A program made the position numbers and the translations under genes. The notes under the pieces are model-generated. The model was not told the DNA's origin. It ran no database searches and saw only the letters and a program-made list of their open reading frames with translations. DNA of 64,000 nucleotides from Macrotrachela quadricornifera. Taxonomy: Eukaryota; Rotifera; Eurotatoria; Philodinida; Philodinidae. Location: the NCBI GenBank assembly GCA_022393335.1, contig JAJEKB010021493.1, forward strand, positions 1-64,000, written 5' to 3'. Positions within the stretch are counted from its first letter, which is position 1. Every line of letters begins with the position of its first letter. This document shows positions 47,301-58,887 of this stretch, piece after piece.

Positions 47301-50300
47301 GAAAAAAGGTGAGTGTAAGTTTCAAGTCAAGGTTTTTAGGGCTCCTGCCCCCCCCCCCCCCTTTGCAGATATATCTCTGTTACAGACCCTAACAACCAGA
47401 ATCAAAGAGCATGGCGTGTGCTTTGACATTGATGAGGAGGGACAAAGAGAGAAGATAAATAAAATGAAAATCTTTACATAAGTTTTCCTAGATGGTAGGG
47501 CGACGAAAGAAAAGAGCAATCAAGATCACTACATGTTTTGCTTAGCAACAAACAAGAACTGATGGTTGTTTAGTATATTTCTTCTGAAAGTATGAGAGTT
47601 CCACATTTTGGTCCCAAAGCGACTGCGCTGGCAAGCATTTTCATATATAATGTTAAATTATCAACCAAATTAGGAAAGTCGTTAATCGTAATTGATGTAA
47701 TAGAATGATAATTGTCCTTAACTGTATTTACCGCTTCAGGTTTTAATTCGTTATCATCTACATATTTTTTTACAAAAATGTGCACCAGGCGATAGATAAG
47801 TTATATATTGAATGAGCAATTTAAATAGAATAGTTTCAGAGACAATAATGTACTTTTTTTGGATCGAAAGGTAATCGACAAATAGTACAATATCGGTATG
47901 ATGCTTTGTGATACAAATAGGTAAGGAGACGGTGTTTGTTAGCAAGAGAAAACACTGAACAGAAGCGTCTTATTGCAGAATATCAATGGTCTCGGTCGAT
48001 TGATCAATAAAAACAACTTTTTCAACAATATCCATAGATTCGGTACTTCTACACAGTTGTGATATTGTAACACTTCAGTTATTTGATAATATCATTCTTT
48101 TATGTTTTGTTCAACAGACATTACATATAATAATGTCATTAGAAATTGGTCGTGAATGTAATATTCGTTGTAGTTCATTGATTGCTCGAAATAAATATTC
48201 GAATTTATATAATGCGTCAGAACGTTTGTATCGGATCACCATATTATATAGATCACAACGATTATGATACGGCATTGAAGCAAAAAAAAATGAACGATGA
48301 CGATAAATTTTCTACGCAAACGTGAATGAGTTTTATTTAAAAATATTAATTTATATGACATACCAATTATTTTGAGTATTAATTTCTACTTTCACTAAAA
48401 TTGAACTAACAAAAAAGCGTGTTATGACAATACTAGATATAAGTACATCGTCAGTTTTAAACAAAAATCTCTTTCGTCTATGTGACCTAAGCAATTAAAG
48501 ATTATATATGAGTTCTTCAAGTCCGCAAATTTCATCGGCTAATGATATATTTAATTTTGTGAAGTTTTGTTTTAATCCCAATCATACAATTATATTTCCG
48601 TAATACAGTTGCCCCTCAAGCAACATCAACCTATAAACTATTTATACACGTCATTCTTTATTTTTAGCATTATCAGTGAATAGAGTGTGAAAAACTACCA
48701 CTATGGCAAAAATTTTACATTGCAACAAGACTGACTTCACAAAAAGTTATAAAAACAAAGATCTACGTACCCAAAAAAGGGTCAATTTTGGCCTTGGAAT
48801 CGCCGTTTTTCTGTCGTATATTACATTTTTTCAGCGTCAAAAGTTCAGGTTCGTCAAGAACTTGAAATTTTGCGCTAAAATTATATTTCCAACTAAATTT
48901 TAACGAGAACTTGTTTCGTGAGAACCCCAATAATAAAAAAGGGGGGCTAGAAAGTGGTTAGGGTTATATAAGGAATAAATGAGTTTTGAGAGATCTTATA
49001 TTGATATTCGTACTCAACATCTCTGAATCTACAAGTACATTTGATTTTGACTTGTGGAAAAAGAAATTTTTTTTCATGATACCTGAGGAGAATTTGAGGC
49101 ATAAAAATGGTGAATATCGGTTTTCGTGGAATAAAGTTGAAAAATATAATCAAGGACGAACCCTGATTCAAACCTGATAGAAATAAATGGATTCTGAAGG
49201 GGGTCACAAAATAGTTTTATCTGCTCTCCTTCTTTATCTTAATCTAAAAGATATATGAAAATGAGATCTGCATTTCTCGGATGTGGCTGAGTTTTGTTAG
49301 AAAGTTCAATTTAACATAGAAACAATATCTTTGAGGTATGCAAAAAAATTCTCAGAAATTTTGTAATCAAAGTATTTCTACAAAGAGATAGATAACTTCA
49401 GTTTGTTAATAGGCATTAAGAAGAATATTTGAAAATGTACTTATTGTGTAGAAATGAAATTCGTAGTTCACGTAATAAGAGAGATCTAAATGTAAGAAGA
49501 ACATGAACATTTTTCAGATACATCTTTTACCCTCGTTGCAGAAATGATTGTACGGCATGCTTGATCAATTTTTGCCCATGTATAACTTACTAGAGAGAAT
49601 CAAAAGTAGTCAGTCATGATCAACATTTCATGCTCTTTCTATATATACGTTCAGTTTTTTTTTTTGACTATGATTGGATTCATTGAAAGCAAATTGTTGA
49701 AAAAATCCAAGAATACCTATTTTTCCTCATCTTTTGAACATTCAAATACCCTTGAGAAAAATAGTTTAGTTACAATCAAAATTTGATGCTCTTTCTAAAT
49801 GTAGCATACAAATAACGGTTCTAACTGAGGAAGTAAGAGACGTTCAATAAAGATAGTTTGTTATATTCGTTTTTGGTGCTTTAAAAATAGCTCTTTAATA
49901 TTGTATAAGCATAACATGAAACAAATTTCTTTTATCTTGTATATTCACCGAAGGTCTACGAGAAATTAAACATGTACGGCTCTATTTTTATTTCTGGAAA
50001 GACAAGAACACGATCAAATTCCTTTAGGCCCTTTACTCTCACTGGTGATGAAAGGGATAAATGGTATAAAGGGGGCTAAAACGAGTAATACGTTTAATAC
50101 ACTATAAATCGTCCATTTTAGCAGGAGTATTATTTTTTTTAAATAATCAGGAACATTATGCATCAAATATTCTTAAGCAACATCAGTGTCATGACATTAT
50201 ATATAATCGTCCTCAAATACCCAATCTTCATTGTCGTCAAAGTAGAAATTCATCATGCTGTTAAAATGAGACTAACTTTTCTACATGCATGCATTATTGT

Positions 50301-53300
50301 CTAGAAAAATTTGCCCTTTTGTCTTGAATTTTTAAATAGTTGATTAGTATTTATGCACACGTGTCTAATAGTCATCAGATAGTCATTATTTCGGTCAGGT
50401 TTAAATGTCATTCGAATGTAGAAAGATGATCGAGTTATGAAGTAAATTATAAAAGTATGAAGTATATATATGAACATATTTCTATGCGTTCATATGTATT
50501 TTTTCAAATTGCATTTGACTGTATGTGTTTTATTTAAAGGCGCCCACTGAACACAACTCCATCAGGTTCCAATGCTTCAATTTTAGTTCGTCAACGATAT
50601 TCATGGCGGCGCTCTTCCGTCGCATGCACTAATGTAACAATTGTATCTCAAACACTAATCGGCAGTGGCTCCTTGACTTGCAACGCAGGTGGTTTTTGTG
50701 GTTCGTTTCCAACTACCGCTGCTACTATTTACTGTACCGACTTCAGTGCGGCCACGGATACTTCATCGGGTGAAAAATACACTACATTTACATTACCTCT
50801 AACTCGCACGTTTATTATCGGATTTCTCGGTAGTGCGTGGTTAGCCTTGGCTATAGGAGGTAACGGTGCCTGGCAAGTGGTAGGTAAAATTCAGTTGTCA
50901 ACTCGACCTGATGGATACTTAAATACATCACCAGTTACATCGACACTTCCAGTTATTTATCGAATAATAAATGTACAATATGTTCACGTTGTACAGATGT
51001 CCGATGCCGATATTACGGATACACTTCGATGTCGTTGGGCTACCGACAATACACCAGCCAACTTTAATGGTTTTGACGAATGTGGCTCGATTTGTGCTCC
51101 GAGTTTACCTACAGGCTATACACTCTTTCAAGATAATTGCACTCTTGTCTATACTATTACTGCTCTAAGTTACTATGCTGTTGCTCTACAAATCGAAGAT
51201 TATTACAACTCAACGTCAACAACTCCAATGAGTTCAGTTCCGATTCAGTTTCTTATCAAAGGTAATGCTGCTCCAAGTGGTTGTTCAACGCCTCCTTCGA
51301 TCATTGGTAATCGACCTAATCTCGGTATGATTGCTTTTGAAATATTATTCCATATTAATAAACCTCTTTTTCTTACTTAGCCTGCATTGGAACGCCGATC
51401 GGTAAGTGAAAATTAGGATTAATTAAATAACGTTGTATAATTTTTATTGCATTCTATACAAATGATTCAAAATTATTTTCTTGAAATGACAACTTGTTTC
51501 ATGTCTACATCACACTATTTGAGCATATAATGAGGTTCACATTACTCATAGATTGGATTGATGGACCGAGGCAATTAGTGACTTACTAGACTTTAGTGGG
51601 GAGTCAGCCAAATTCAAGGGTACGAAAGAAACTCTCGCAATCTGTTTAGCTTGACATCAAAGTCTAGCGAGTCGCTAATAGATTCTGCCTATCAATGTAT
51701 AAATTTGATCCTAATGTTTTAAATAGGCTAAACTTCAACATTAGTTCTGAATTAGATACTTCATGTTCTTTCACTTGTTAGTTGCTACTTTTTGTACTTG
51801 TAAAAAGTAGAAAGCAAAAAATCTAACAAAAAACTAATGTGTATTTTCTATGCATTCTCAAGAATTCCATTGATTCTCATTCGAAGATCTTATACGAATA
51901 CTGAAAGACTCATTACTTAGGGTATACCAAAAGTAGTGAGCCTGATACTTTATTCTTGTATCGAAGGCTTGGAGAAATTTTCTTTTTTTACCAATAGATA
52001 GAGCGTGTTTCACTCTATTTTTCTATGCTATTTGATCAATATGAAACTGTTATCATAATAATAAAATTTCGATAAGATCGGTTTCTGTCGCATATGTGCT
52101 GGTAGCATGAAATCTCGTGTGTATTTTTGGAATAACTTTTCATAGAAACAATATAGATAACTACGGTTTTCGCCGTTGGAAAGAGGAGATGAAGTCGCAT
52201 CGAACCATATATTATCGATTTTTCTAACATGATTTCTGACGGTTTTTTTATTCTATTTTCTAACCGTCGGACAAACGCTTGTTTCATGAAAAAAGAAAAA
52301 GCAAAAAATTTGATAGAATATCCTAGTAGAGATTCGTCTAGAATAGGTATTATCCATAAATAATTAAATTTAAAGAGCTGAGTCTTACGCAGTTTGTAGA
52401 TCTTCGATTAACGGTTTAAATGTGAACACGATTATTGACAATTTACTATAAACAACTCATGCAATAGATTTGCTCTTTAAAAGGTGAGCTAAAACCTTAC
52501 AAAAAGCAGGTTAGAAAAATCAGTAATACATAGCTTGATGCGTCTTCATCTCCTCTTTCCAACGGCGAAAACCGCAGTTCTCTATCTTGTTATCATCAAA
52601 AGTTATTCCAAAAATACTCACAAGCACTCATGCTCATGCTACCAGCGTATATGCGACAAACACAGATTTTATCGAAATTTTATTATTATGATAACAGTTT
52701 CATATTGATCAAATAGTATAGAAAAATAGAGTGAAACACGCTCTATCTATTAGTAAAAAAAGAAAATTTCTCCAAGCCTTCTATACGAGAATAAAGTATC
52801 AGGCTCACTACTTTTGGTATGCCCTAAGTATTATTATAGTGTCTAAAACATATTTACCCAGAATAACTTTCATGCAATGATCAAAAACGACATCAGATAC
52901 CAAAACATTCGACAGAATATAAAGTTTTGATTTTACAATCACATTTTAATCATCATCTAAAACTTTAAATTTAGAGGTTTTAGATGATGATAAGTAACAT
53001 GATGTCATTAGGATTATATCATAAAATCAAAAATTGAAATTTTGTCGAGTTCGCCAATTTTTTTTGATGTACTGATGAGTTCGCTCCTATATTCTGATCT
53101 AAATTCTCAAAGACATAGTTATGGTTCTGTAGGATTTTGTAGACAACTATAGTAGTGAAATGTGAGATTTACTTTGTCTTGGATTAACAAAACATAGTGT
53201 TTCTGAAGATAATGTATGGGTTAAGCGGTATCTTCTGTCAGAGGATATAATAGTGCTATGAAGAAAATTGATAGTAAATCTTTTTAGAACAAAGAAAGAG

Positions 53301-56300
53301 GATTTTTCGAGGTTTTCCAAGGTATTTTGTGACGAAGCTTGCTACTTGTATACTTATCTTAAAGAAGCAGTATTCAGGCAGCCTTCGAGGTATTTGTTGA
53401 TTGTTCATAATATTGGGAATTAGTAGGAAATGCTATGATCATCACATTAATGGTGTAGATAACGGATATAATGTTGCAGTTAGACTTGTTATAAAATTAA
53501 ATTTTGGAGATACATATAAGCATAATCATCATCAACGTTTGGAAATCTTAATACATATATATACTGATGATATAATGTCCTATTTACCCATTGTGCTATG
53601 GCGATGAGTCTACAGCCCTTTTCGTCTTTTCAAACTGAGCTTTGGAAAAAATCAGCACCAATTTCTGCAAAATACGCGAGGCTAAAAGATCTAAAACAAG
53701 CAATGTTTTTTACGGTGCCAAAAGTGAACGCCGATCTTAGCATACTTAAAGTACCATCAAAATCCAGAATAATCTATAGAGGTAGACATCATTACTTTCT
53801 ACATCTACGCTTAAGATGGCTTACATAAACTTTCGGTTTATAAACTGGTTACTATCTTATAGCCTTTAATTTCGATTAGTGCTAGTGCTATAGAGGTTAT
53901 CTATTCACTCATTGCTAATATTCGTTATACCTAACCTATATATTTCCTTTTTTTTTGGTAGAGAACTAGAGGACTAAAGGGATTAGAGAGAATTAAAGGC
54001 GATTAAGAACGTTAGAATTATAATACTTTATAGATCCTATATACCTCATTATATTTTGTACTGGGGGCTTGAACACTTTAGAATTATAATGTTTTCCATA
54101 AACTATACGCATCCTCACTCTCAAGATCACTTTAGCCTTTTCTAGTCCTCAGTTTCCTAATTCTCGGTCCAAAACCGAAGCTATTATCGCAATCGGTATG
54201 AGATTAAAATGTGAAACACAATAAAGCTGCTATCGCAACCCTGAAAATTCTACGTCCACCACGATCTTTGACACTCTGTAGTGATATATCAATCGTGTCT
54301 GTGATGCCTGTGACGTTGAAATAGTGTTAGTAGGATGTTTGTAGGAGAGGACGGGATGATGAGTACAAATTTTTATCTATATACACTCAACACATTTTTT
54401 AGATCATGTTTCACAAACGAAAATATACAAGATATAACAGTTATTACAATTCTAAACTTCCCTTGTCTTCCACTTCGATTCCAAATCAAGTGCAGTTTTT
54501 TTTCTGTTAAATTCAGATTGATATTAAAGAAATCATTGTATGATAGCGATAATATGTTAGTAAGTTTTAATCATATCATACAGCGATATTCTCCCGATTC
54601 ATAACGGTAAGATCTTGTCAGTATCTTACAATAGAATTCCATCAGCACCTGGCAGTAAGATTTGATAGGATTCGGATTGAACTTTACCAGATCCGATGAA
54701 ATCCGATTGTGAAATTGATGGACCTGTAGATTGCAAGGAAATGGAGAGAACAAAGGATCGTGGTATTATTGCTAGGAACTTGGATATACCCTTCTGAGAT
54801 AATTTATCCTTCTTGTTCAACCTTTAACATTTGTTTTAACGATATAATTTTAAATGTGTCGATGTGAAATCAAAAATTTCGGAGAGCTTAATATGAATAT
54901 TTAATACATAAAAAGGAGAAATCTCGTAAAGAGAAAATGTCAAAAATAATTAAATCCGCTTACTTTCGTCGAATAAATCCGAGATAGATGAGAATATTAT
55001 GGCAAAACTCAAATTAACTTTTGTTCATTACTCACATTTGAATTGTAAATTCTATTCTATTATTCTCAGGTAATCTTACAGTGGAGGTAGTAGTTGCTCA
55101 AGTCGGTTGTTCAGGCAAAACAATTACGGAATTTACAACGAGTTCACCGGCTGGTCTTATTAAAAGTGGTATCTCGAATCCGAGCACAGGTTGAATCATT
55201 TACTTTTCTTTTTATTCTTCATATTATTGTGGATTGCTATAGGTGTCTACACGATCACACTTCTCTTTACTCCAACAGCTAATCAGTATGGTCCACAAGG
55301 TTTTTGTGCTGCAGCGGTCGATAATACGAATGTACAGTCTGATTCATGGTGTATCACATTTTTAGTCGGTTTCACTGCGCCAGATTTACAGAGACCATTA
55401 TTGGTTCAAGGTACGGCTTCTCCGGTCGGTACTGTCTTCGCAAACCAAAGCAGATTCTCAATCCAGAGTAAATTGAGTCACGTAAACTAATCATAGCTAA
55501 TCCCATCTCATTTAGGTGTAGGCGGCGTAACTGTAAACCGACCAAGTCACAATGGTACATACATCAAATTCAACGATGCTACTCTCAATGGTACTACTGT
55601 ACTCCAATACGATTGTGGTTGGTCGTCAAATGTAATCTATTCGGGTGATACTATTATCATCTATGCACCTTATGCTTGGGTACCTGGTCATTCCTACTAT
55701 ATCACATTTGATAGTGGTCTGAATTTTTATATCAAAATATTACTCGATTCTGTACTTTTTTCTTTTAGGAGCATCGAGTGGTAATGATTTCTGTCGTAAG
55801 TTCAATGACTTTTTTTATATTTTTATAGAAATAATAACATGTGGTCCACGGCATATGACGTACTTCTATTTTCCACATTTAAGGTGTTAACATTTTTTTT
55901 TAATTTTGGTTTTGATATTATTAGATAGAGAGTTTAGCCCTCTCCAAACCTATCGAATTTATCTTTTGAATAGATTTACCAAGCCGCAATAAAACTAACA
56001 AGATCAGTACTTACCTAGTGTTACAAGTGCAAAAGCCGAAATCATGAAAAAATTACAAAAAATTTTTGGAAACGAAACTGCAAGAATTTGAGAATATACT
56101 AAAATATTCTATGCAGAATTCTGCAACTATTTGCATAACTTTCAAAGTTTTAGTACAGACGTTTAGAATAGAAAATTTTGAAATGAAAAATAAGAAAACA
56201 TCCAACAAAAACACTCTTTTTGAAGTAGTCTAGGTTATTAATTTATATTTCCATAAATCAATGTAAATATTTTAAGTATTCGTGTAAACAGATGCACCGT

Positions 56301-58785
56301 TTTGTGCCAGAGATAGAACAAGTAAAGGTATTATATTTATGCTTTGCGATAAATGCTTTTATACTTACACTTTAGGTAAGAAATAATATCGTTGATTGTA
56401 TAGATCCTCAAATCTCATCTCATGAGAGTACTCATTAGTCGGAAAGGGTTATTCTATGGATATCCATCATTTTTTATGGATAGTGTTGAAATAGATCTGA
56501 TTACTCTTTAACGGTTATCCAGGAAAATATGTCAAATACTGCGAATTATTAAACAGATATCTAGCGTTAGTTTTCATGGGCTTTTAAGTTTAATCCGCAA
56601 AACTAGTAAAATCTTTACTCATACTTCATGCATCAACTGCTGCTGAATGTCATACAAAATACTTGGCTTCAGGGTAGCATAAGAGGCGTCCACCTGAGTT
56701 TTCCTTTAGAAAGTAAGCGTGGACTGTATTTCTTGGTTAGATGTTATTGCAACAGATGATAAAATGTTTTTACCTCATCATTAGCATTATACTTTTGGCA
56801 TTAGGTTTGCAAATTTAAGTAAGCTTTGAGTTCTGCTTCAGTCAAGATCACTTCATTATTCGGCCTATGTTAACGCGAACAAATCTGAATAAGAGATGAT
56901 TGACCTCTCCTGACTCAGCGAACTGAACTGTAGCTCTCACATATCGGCTAATAAGTATCCTATAGAAAAGCCCTTGAGAACCTATGCAAATAACGACATT
57001 GTTTCATAACTGAAGTTTAAGTACAAAAGTATTTATCTCGAAGTACAAATACTTTCGTCCTAGCTCTAATTTGTATAGAATTAACTGATGCATCCAATTA
57101 TCTAAGATTCAGCATTTTACATTTAATAACCAAAGATACTTATCACCATATTGAGATCATGAACATATAAAACAAACAATTCTCGATCATTTAGTATACA
57201 GTATTTTACTTTTAGCATAAGCCTTGACGAGTGTATATCCATACAAACAAGCTTTTTATCTCTAAAAAAACAATAATTTATAGTTTAACAGTCCAACAGG
57301 GTATTAATCTTATGAATTTCACGCCAGCATGAAATATATATTTAAAAGACAAAACCGACAATTTGTAGAAAATAAAATTCTCTTGCCTCAAACATATACA
57401 ATAGAAGTGAACCATTTATTATGAACCATTCATTAAATTGAGAATCTTTCGAACAGATGCTGAATCAACTCCGATCACTAATCCTGGCTTCTGGGTATTT
57501 GACATTTGGAATCCAGCTTTGTCAAGTACTACCTCAACAACAACAACTCCACCTACCACTCATACAGTTACAACTAGAGTGAGCTGAAAAAAAATAGCCT
57601 CGAATTTTTACACTATTCAGTAATGTTTAGCCTTTAAGTACATCAACAACAAACCCCAATATGACAACGGTAGGTATAGTCGTCACAACTGCTGTTGCTA
57701 CAACGACTATGTTAACTACTACGACGACAACGTCCACTACTTCAGTCACAACAACAAGTAGGTTTATTTTTGATAAATATTTATCTGTAATATAATATTT
57801 GACCAATCGAACGTTATTCATCTTTTGAACTGCTTGAACGTTTTTTTTCCAGAGAAATGTTCGATATAACTTACTGATTCTTGTTGTGAACTAATTCGTA
57901 TGATAGGCAGAAGTAAACCGGCCGATTTATAATAAAGCATGACGAGAAGTTATAGGACAAATTTGTTTTCGTTTTTGTGTCGTTGAATAAAGATAAGTCA
58001 AAAAAGTACGTTTTATATTGTTTTAATTAGTTATTGGATTGCATAAAAGCTAATTTGACAAGTTCTAGCAACTGAGAGTAGAAAACCTCACATGATTATT
58101 TTTATTATATTATACGATTTACACACTTTGTTTTCCGTTTAAAAGATACAATATTGTCTGCACAACAAAACTTACTAAAATATTCCATGATAAAAACTTC
58201 TCAGCTCGATCAGTATGATATCGATTGTGAGCGACTTTTAGACTGTCTTTGCATTGTAAATTATCCGAAATATTCCATAGATCAGCACTTGGGGGCGTTA
58301 GATAAAGTTCATTATGAACAACCAATTATGTACTGTCATACACTTTCTAATCATGGGCTTGTCATACTTTACTATATGGCATAGATGTAGACGAATATCT
58401 GTATGGGAACACTTACAGATCATCGGAAAGATGTTTTATCGTATTCGTTCATCATAATTTGCAGATCCTCTTGTCAGACTTGGATTTCTTACAATACTTA
58501 AAATAGTGTATACTTGTGTAGATTATAAAGTATGTTTTAGGTGTTACAACCGTTTCAACAACATCATACATTCCAGATGTATCTGTAATGACACCTAAAG
58601 ATTTTGAAGATGCTTGTCAGCAACCAGTAATCATAAGTACAGTAGTAAGTATGGTTGCTATGCTTCCAGTGAATGCAATCGGAATGTATGCTCTCTTCAC
58701 TAAATTGGATCAACTGTTCAATCCACATCGAATCTTAGCCAATCAACGAAGAAACGGTTTTCTCAAACGTAAGGGCAATAAATAA
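44385..58785 (+). CDS. Type I membrane glycoprotein with mucin-like stalk, ten exons
   Basis: Exons: 44385-44476, 50540-51324, 51381-51401, 55070-55189, 55243-55467, 55516-55716, 55769-55795, 57457-57578, 57631-57757 and 58541-58785. All are GT-AG, every phase matches, and the sum is exactly 655 codons (654 residues). Residues 1 to about 20 are a signal peptide. The ectodomain opens with SHFDGGIISWRPLN and is rich in Cys and N-glycosylation sites (CGSICAPSLPTGY, GCSTPPSIIGNRPN, DSWCITFLVGF, FWVFDIWNPAL). From about 515 to 580 a Thr/Ser/Pro-rich stalk (TTTTPPTTHTVTT) looks O-glycosylated. The membrane helix is about 602-626, followed by a short basic cytosolic tail (RRNGFLKRKGNK). I recognise the layout as a repeated, unnamed animal ectodomain family, but no enzyme or adhesion domain. 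Introns 1 (6.1 kb) and 3 (3.7 kb) are full of transposons. AATAAA at 58811. Confidence 0.8.
45470..46495. mobile_element. hAT MITE 1 with 8-bp target duplication
   Basis: The tips are TAGAGATGCAACGATAACCG and, on the minus strand, TAGGGATGCAACGGTGACAA. The flanking 8-mers are TCGTGACC (45462-45469) and TCGTGGCC (46496-46503), 7/8 alike, which is the hAT hallmark. Inside is another inverted repeat (45655-45840 against 46125-46340) containing TTTGGCCCGAACAACAGCAT twice in opposite orientation. This produces mirrored open frames on both strands; these are not genes. Confidence 0.7.
46646..47005. mobile_element. GC-rich hAT MITE 2 with perfect 8-bp duplication and two G-quadruplex motifs
   Basis: Flanked by GTTCGAAC on both sides (46638-46645 and 47006-47013). 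The tips are CAGACGGGCA and, on the minus strand, CAGAGATGCA. Both ends of the 360-bp element are extremely G-rich on the plus strand. At 46689-46711 and 46957-46976 four runs of three or more G are separated by one- to six-base loops, meeting the G-quadruplex consensus. Such composition is unique in this AT-rich window. Confidence 0.7.
47090..48330 (-). pseudogene. Transposase-like coding remnants inside the long-repeat element
   Basis: Minus-strand frames keep protein-like character: MPYHNRCDLYNMVIRYKRSD (about 48270-48100), YRYCTICRLPFDPKKVHYC with a Cys-X2-Cys (about 47905-47840), a 71-codon frame 47785-47570, and 47253-47095. The last reads DDDYYTLTGIHKSNFDTLW and then KDNRPYLNGSWLFIK, resembling the region before the DDE domain in PIF/Harbinger-ISL2EU-type transposases. 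It is cut off by the hAT-like insertion at 47087. No intact protein exists. The family call is a weak inference. Confidence 0.35.
47348..47361. repeat. Homopolymer of 14 C
   Basis: An uninterrupted C run within the transposon interior, unusual for this base composition and a likely assembly/sequencing length-error site. Confidence 0.8.
51381..51401 (+). other. 21-nt microexon of the glycoprotein gene
   Basis: Between ACTTAG and GTAAGT, flanked by introns of 56 and 3668 bp, phase 1 on both sides. It contributes residues CIGTPI plus shared bases. As an in-frame cassette of seven codons it could be skipped without a frameshift. Confidence 0.7.
51402..55069. other. Intron 3 of the glycoprotein gene (3.67 kb)
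   Basis: Donor GTAAGT, acceptor TTCTCAG. It contains the MITE at 51916-52828. The remainder (52830-55069) holds short frames such as 53598-53828 and 54335-54604 with no support, and a weak inverted repeat at about 53960-54165 (CTAGAGGACTAAAGG-like words mirrored). Confidence 0.65.
51916..52828. mobile_element. TA-flanked MITE with about 290-bp inverted ends (family A, copy 2)
   Basis: The tips are CTTAGGGTATACCAAAAGTA and, on the minus strand, CTTAGGGCATACCAAAAGTA, with TA directly outside both (51914-51915 and 52829-52830). The arms agree at about 90%. An open minus-strand frame at 52287-52036 lies inside an arm and is not a gene. The tip matches the element at 39614-40507 (CTTAGGTMTGACCAAAAG), so both probably used the same Tc1/mariner-type transposase. 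Confidence 0.75.
55769..55795 (+). other. 27-nt microexon of the glycoprotein gene
   Basis: Between TTTTAG and GTAAGT, flanked by introns of 52 and 1661 bp, phase 1 on both sides. It codes ASSGNDFC plus shared bases; the cysteine probably pairs in the ectodomain. It too is symmetrical and skippable. Confidence 0.65.
55796..57456. other. Intron 7 of the glycoprotein gene (1.66 kb)
   Basis: Joins FC to HAES in frame. At 56292, AAACAG is followed by ATGCACCGTTTTGTGCC and soon by a GTAAAG, which looks like a small alternative exon of about 29-31 nt. Its lengths do not preserve the frame, so I do not include it. Confidence 0.55.
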
Positions 58786-58810
58786 TACAAGAATAAGTTT
58801 ACTCAATATA

Positions 58811-58816
58811 AATAAA
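58811..58816 (+). terminator. Poly(A) signal of the glycoprotein gene
   Basis: AATAAA 26 bases after the TAA at 58783-58785. Confidence 0.6.
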
Positions 58817-58870
58817 AACGTGGCTATATTCCCTTGACTGTGTGGCGAATCATATAAAATCAAATGATTT

Positions 58871-58887
58871 TGTGTGTGTGTGTGTGT
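58871..58887. repeat. (TG)n microsatellite
   Basis: About eight TG units. Confidence 0.85.

Larger units (their letters stand above)
44960..49245. mobile_element. Long-inverted-repeat DNA transposon, 4.3 kb with later insertions
   Basis: The arms 44960-45303 and 48905-49245 are inverted copies at about 85% (ATTCGTCCTTGATTATATTT, CGAAAACCGATATTCACCAT, ATCAAATGTACTTGTAGATT, TTTTTATTATTGGGRTYCTCAC). The interior on the right carries minus-strand coding remnants, one of which resembles the N-terminus of a PIF/Harbinger-ISL2EU-type transposase. The left interior is replaced by a hAT-like insertion that begins exactly at the inner edge of the left arm. Superfamily assignment is tentative. Confidence 0.55.
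44477..50539. other. Intron 1 of the glycoprotein gene (6.06 kb) carrying nested transposons
   Basis: Perfect donor GTAAGT and acceptor TTAAAG; the join completes the Trp codon of IISWRP. It contains a long-inverted-repeat element (44960-49245), itself invaded by a hAT-like element (45304-47087) that holds two further hAT MITEs. From 49246 to 50539 I see only AT-rich sequence. Confidence 0.7.

Noticed and set aside
53598..53828. 76-codon plus-strand frame in intron 3 of the glycoprotein gene
   Set aside because: Fairly balanced composition but no splice-compatible phase or recognisable family.
56292..56325. Possible extra microexon in intron 7 of the glycoprotein gene
   Set aside because: It has an AG before and a GT after, but including it breaks the reading frame, whereas direct joining of the neighbours preserves it.
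57627..57821. 64-codon minus-strand Val-rich frame
   Set aside because: Complement of the Thr-rich stalk exon of the glycoprotein.
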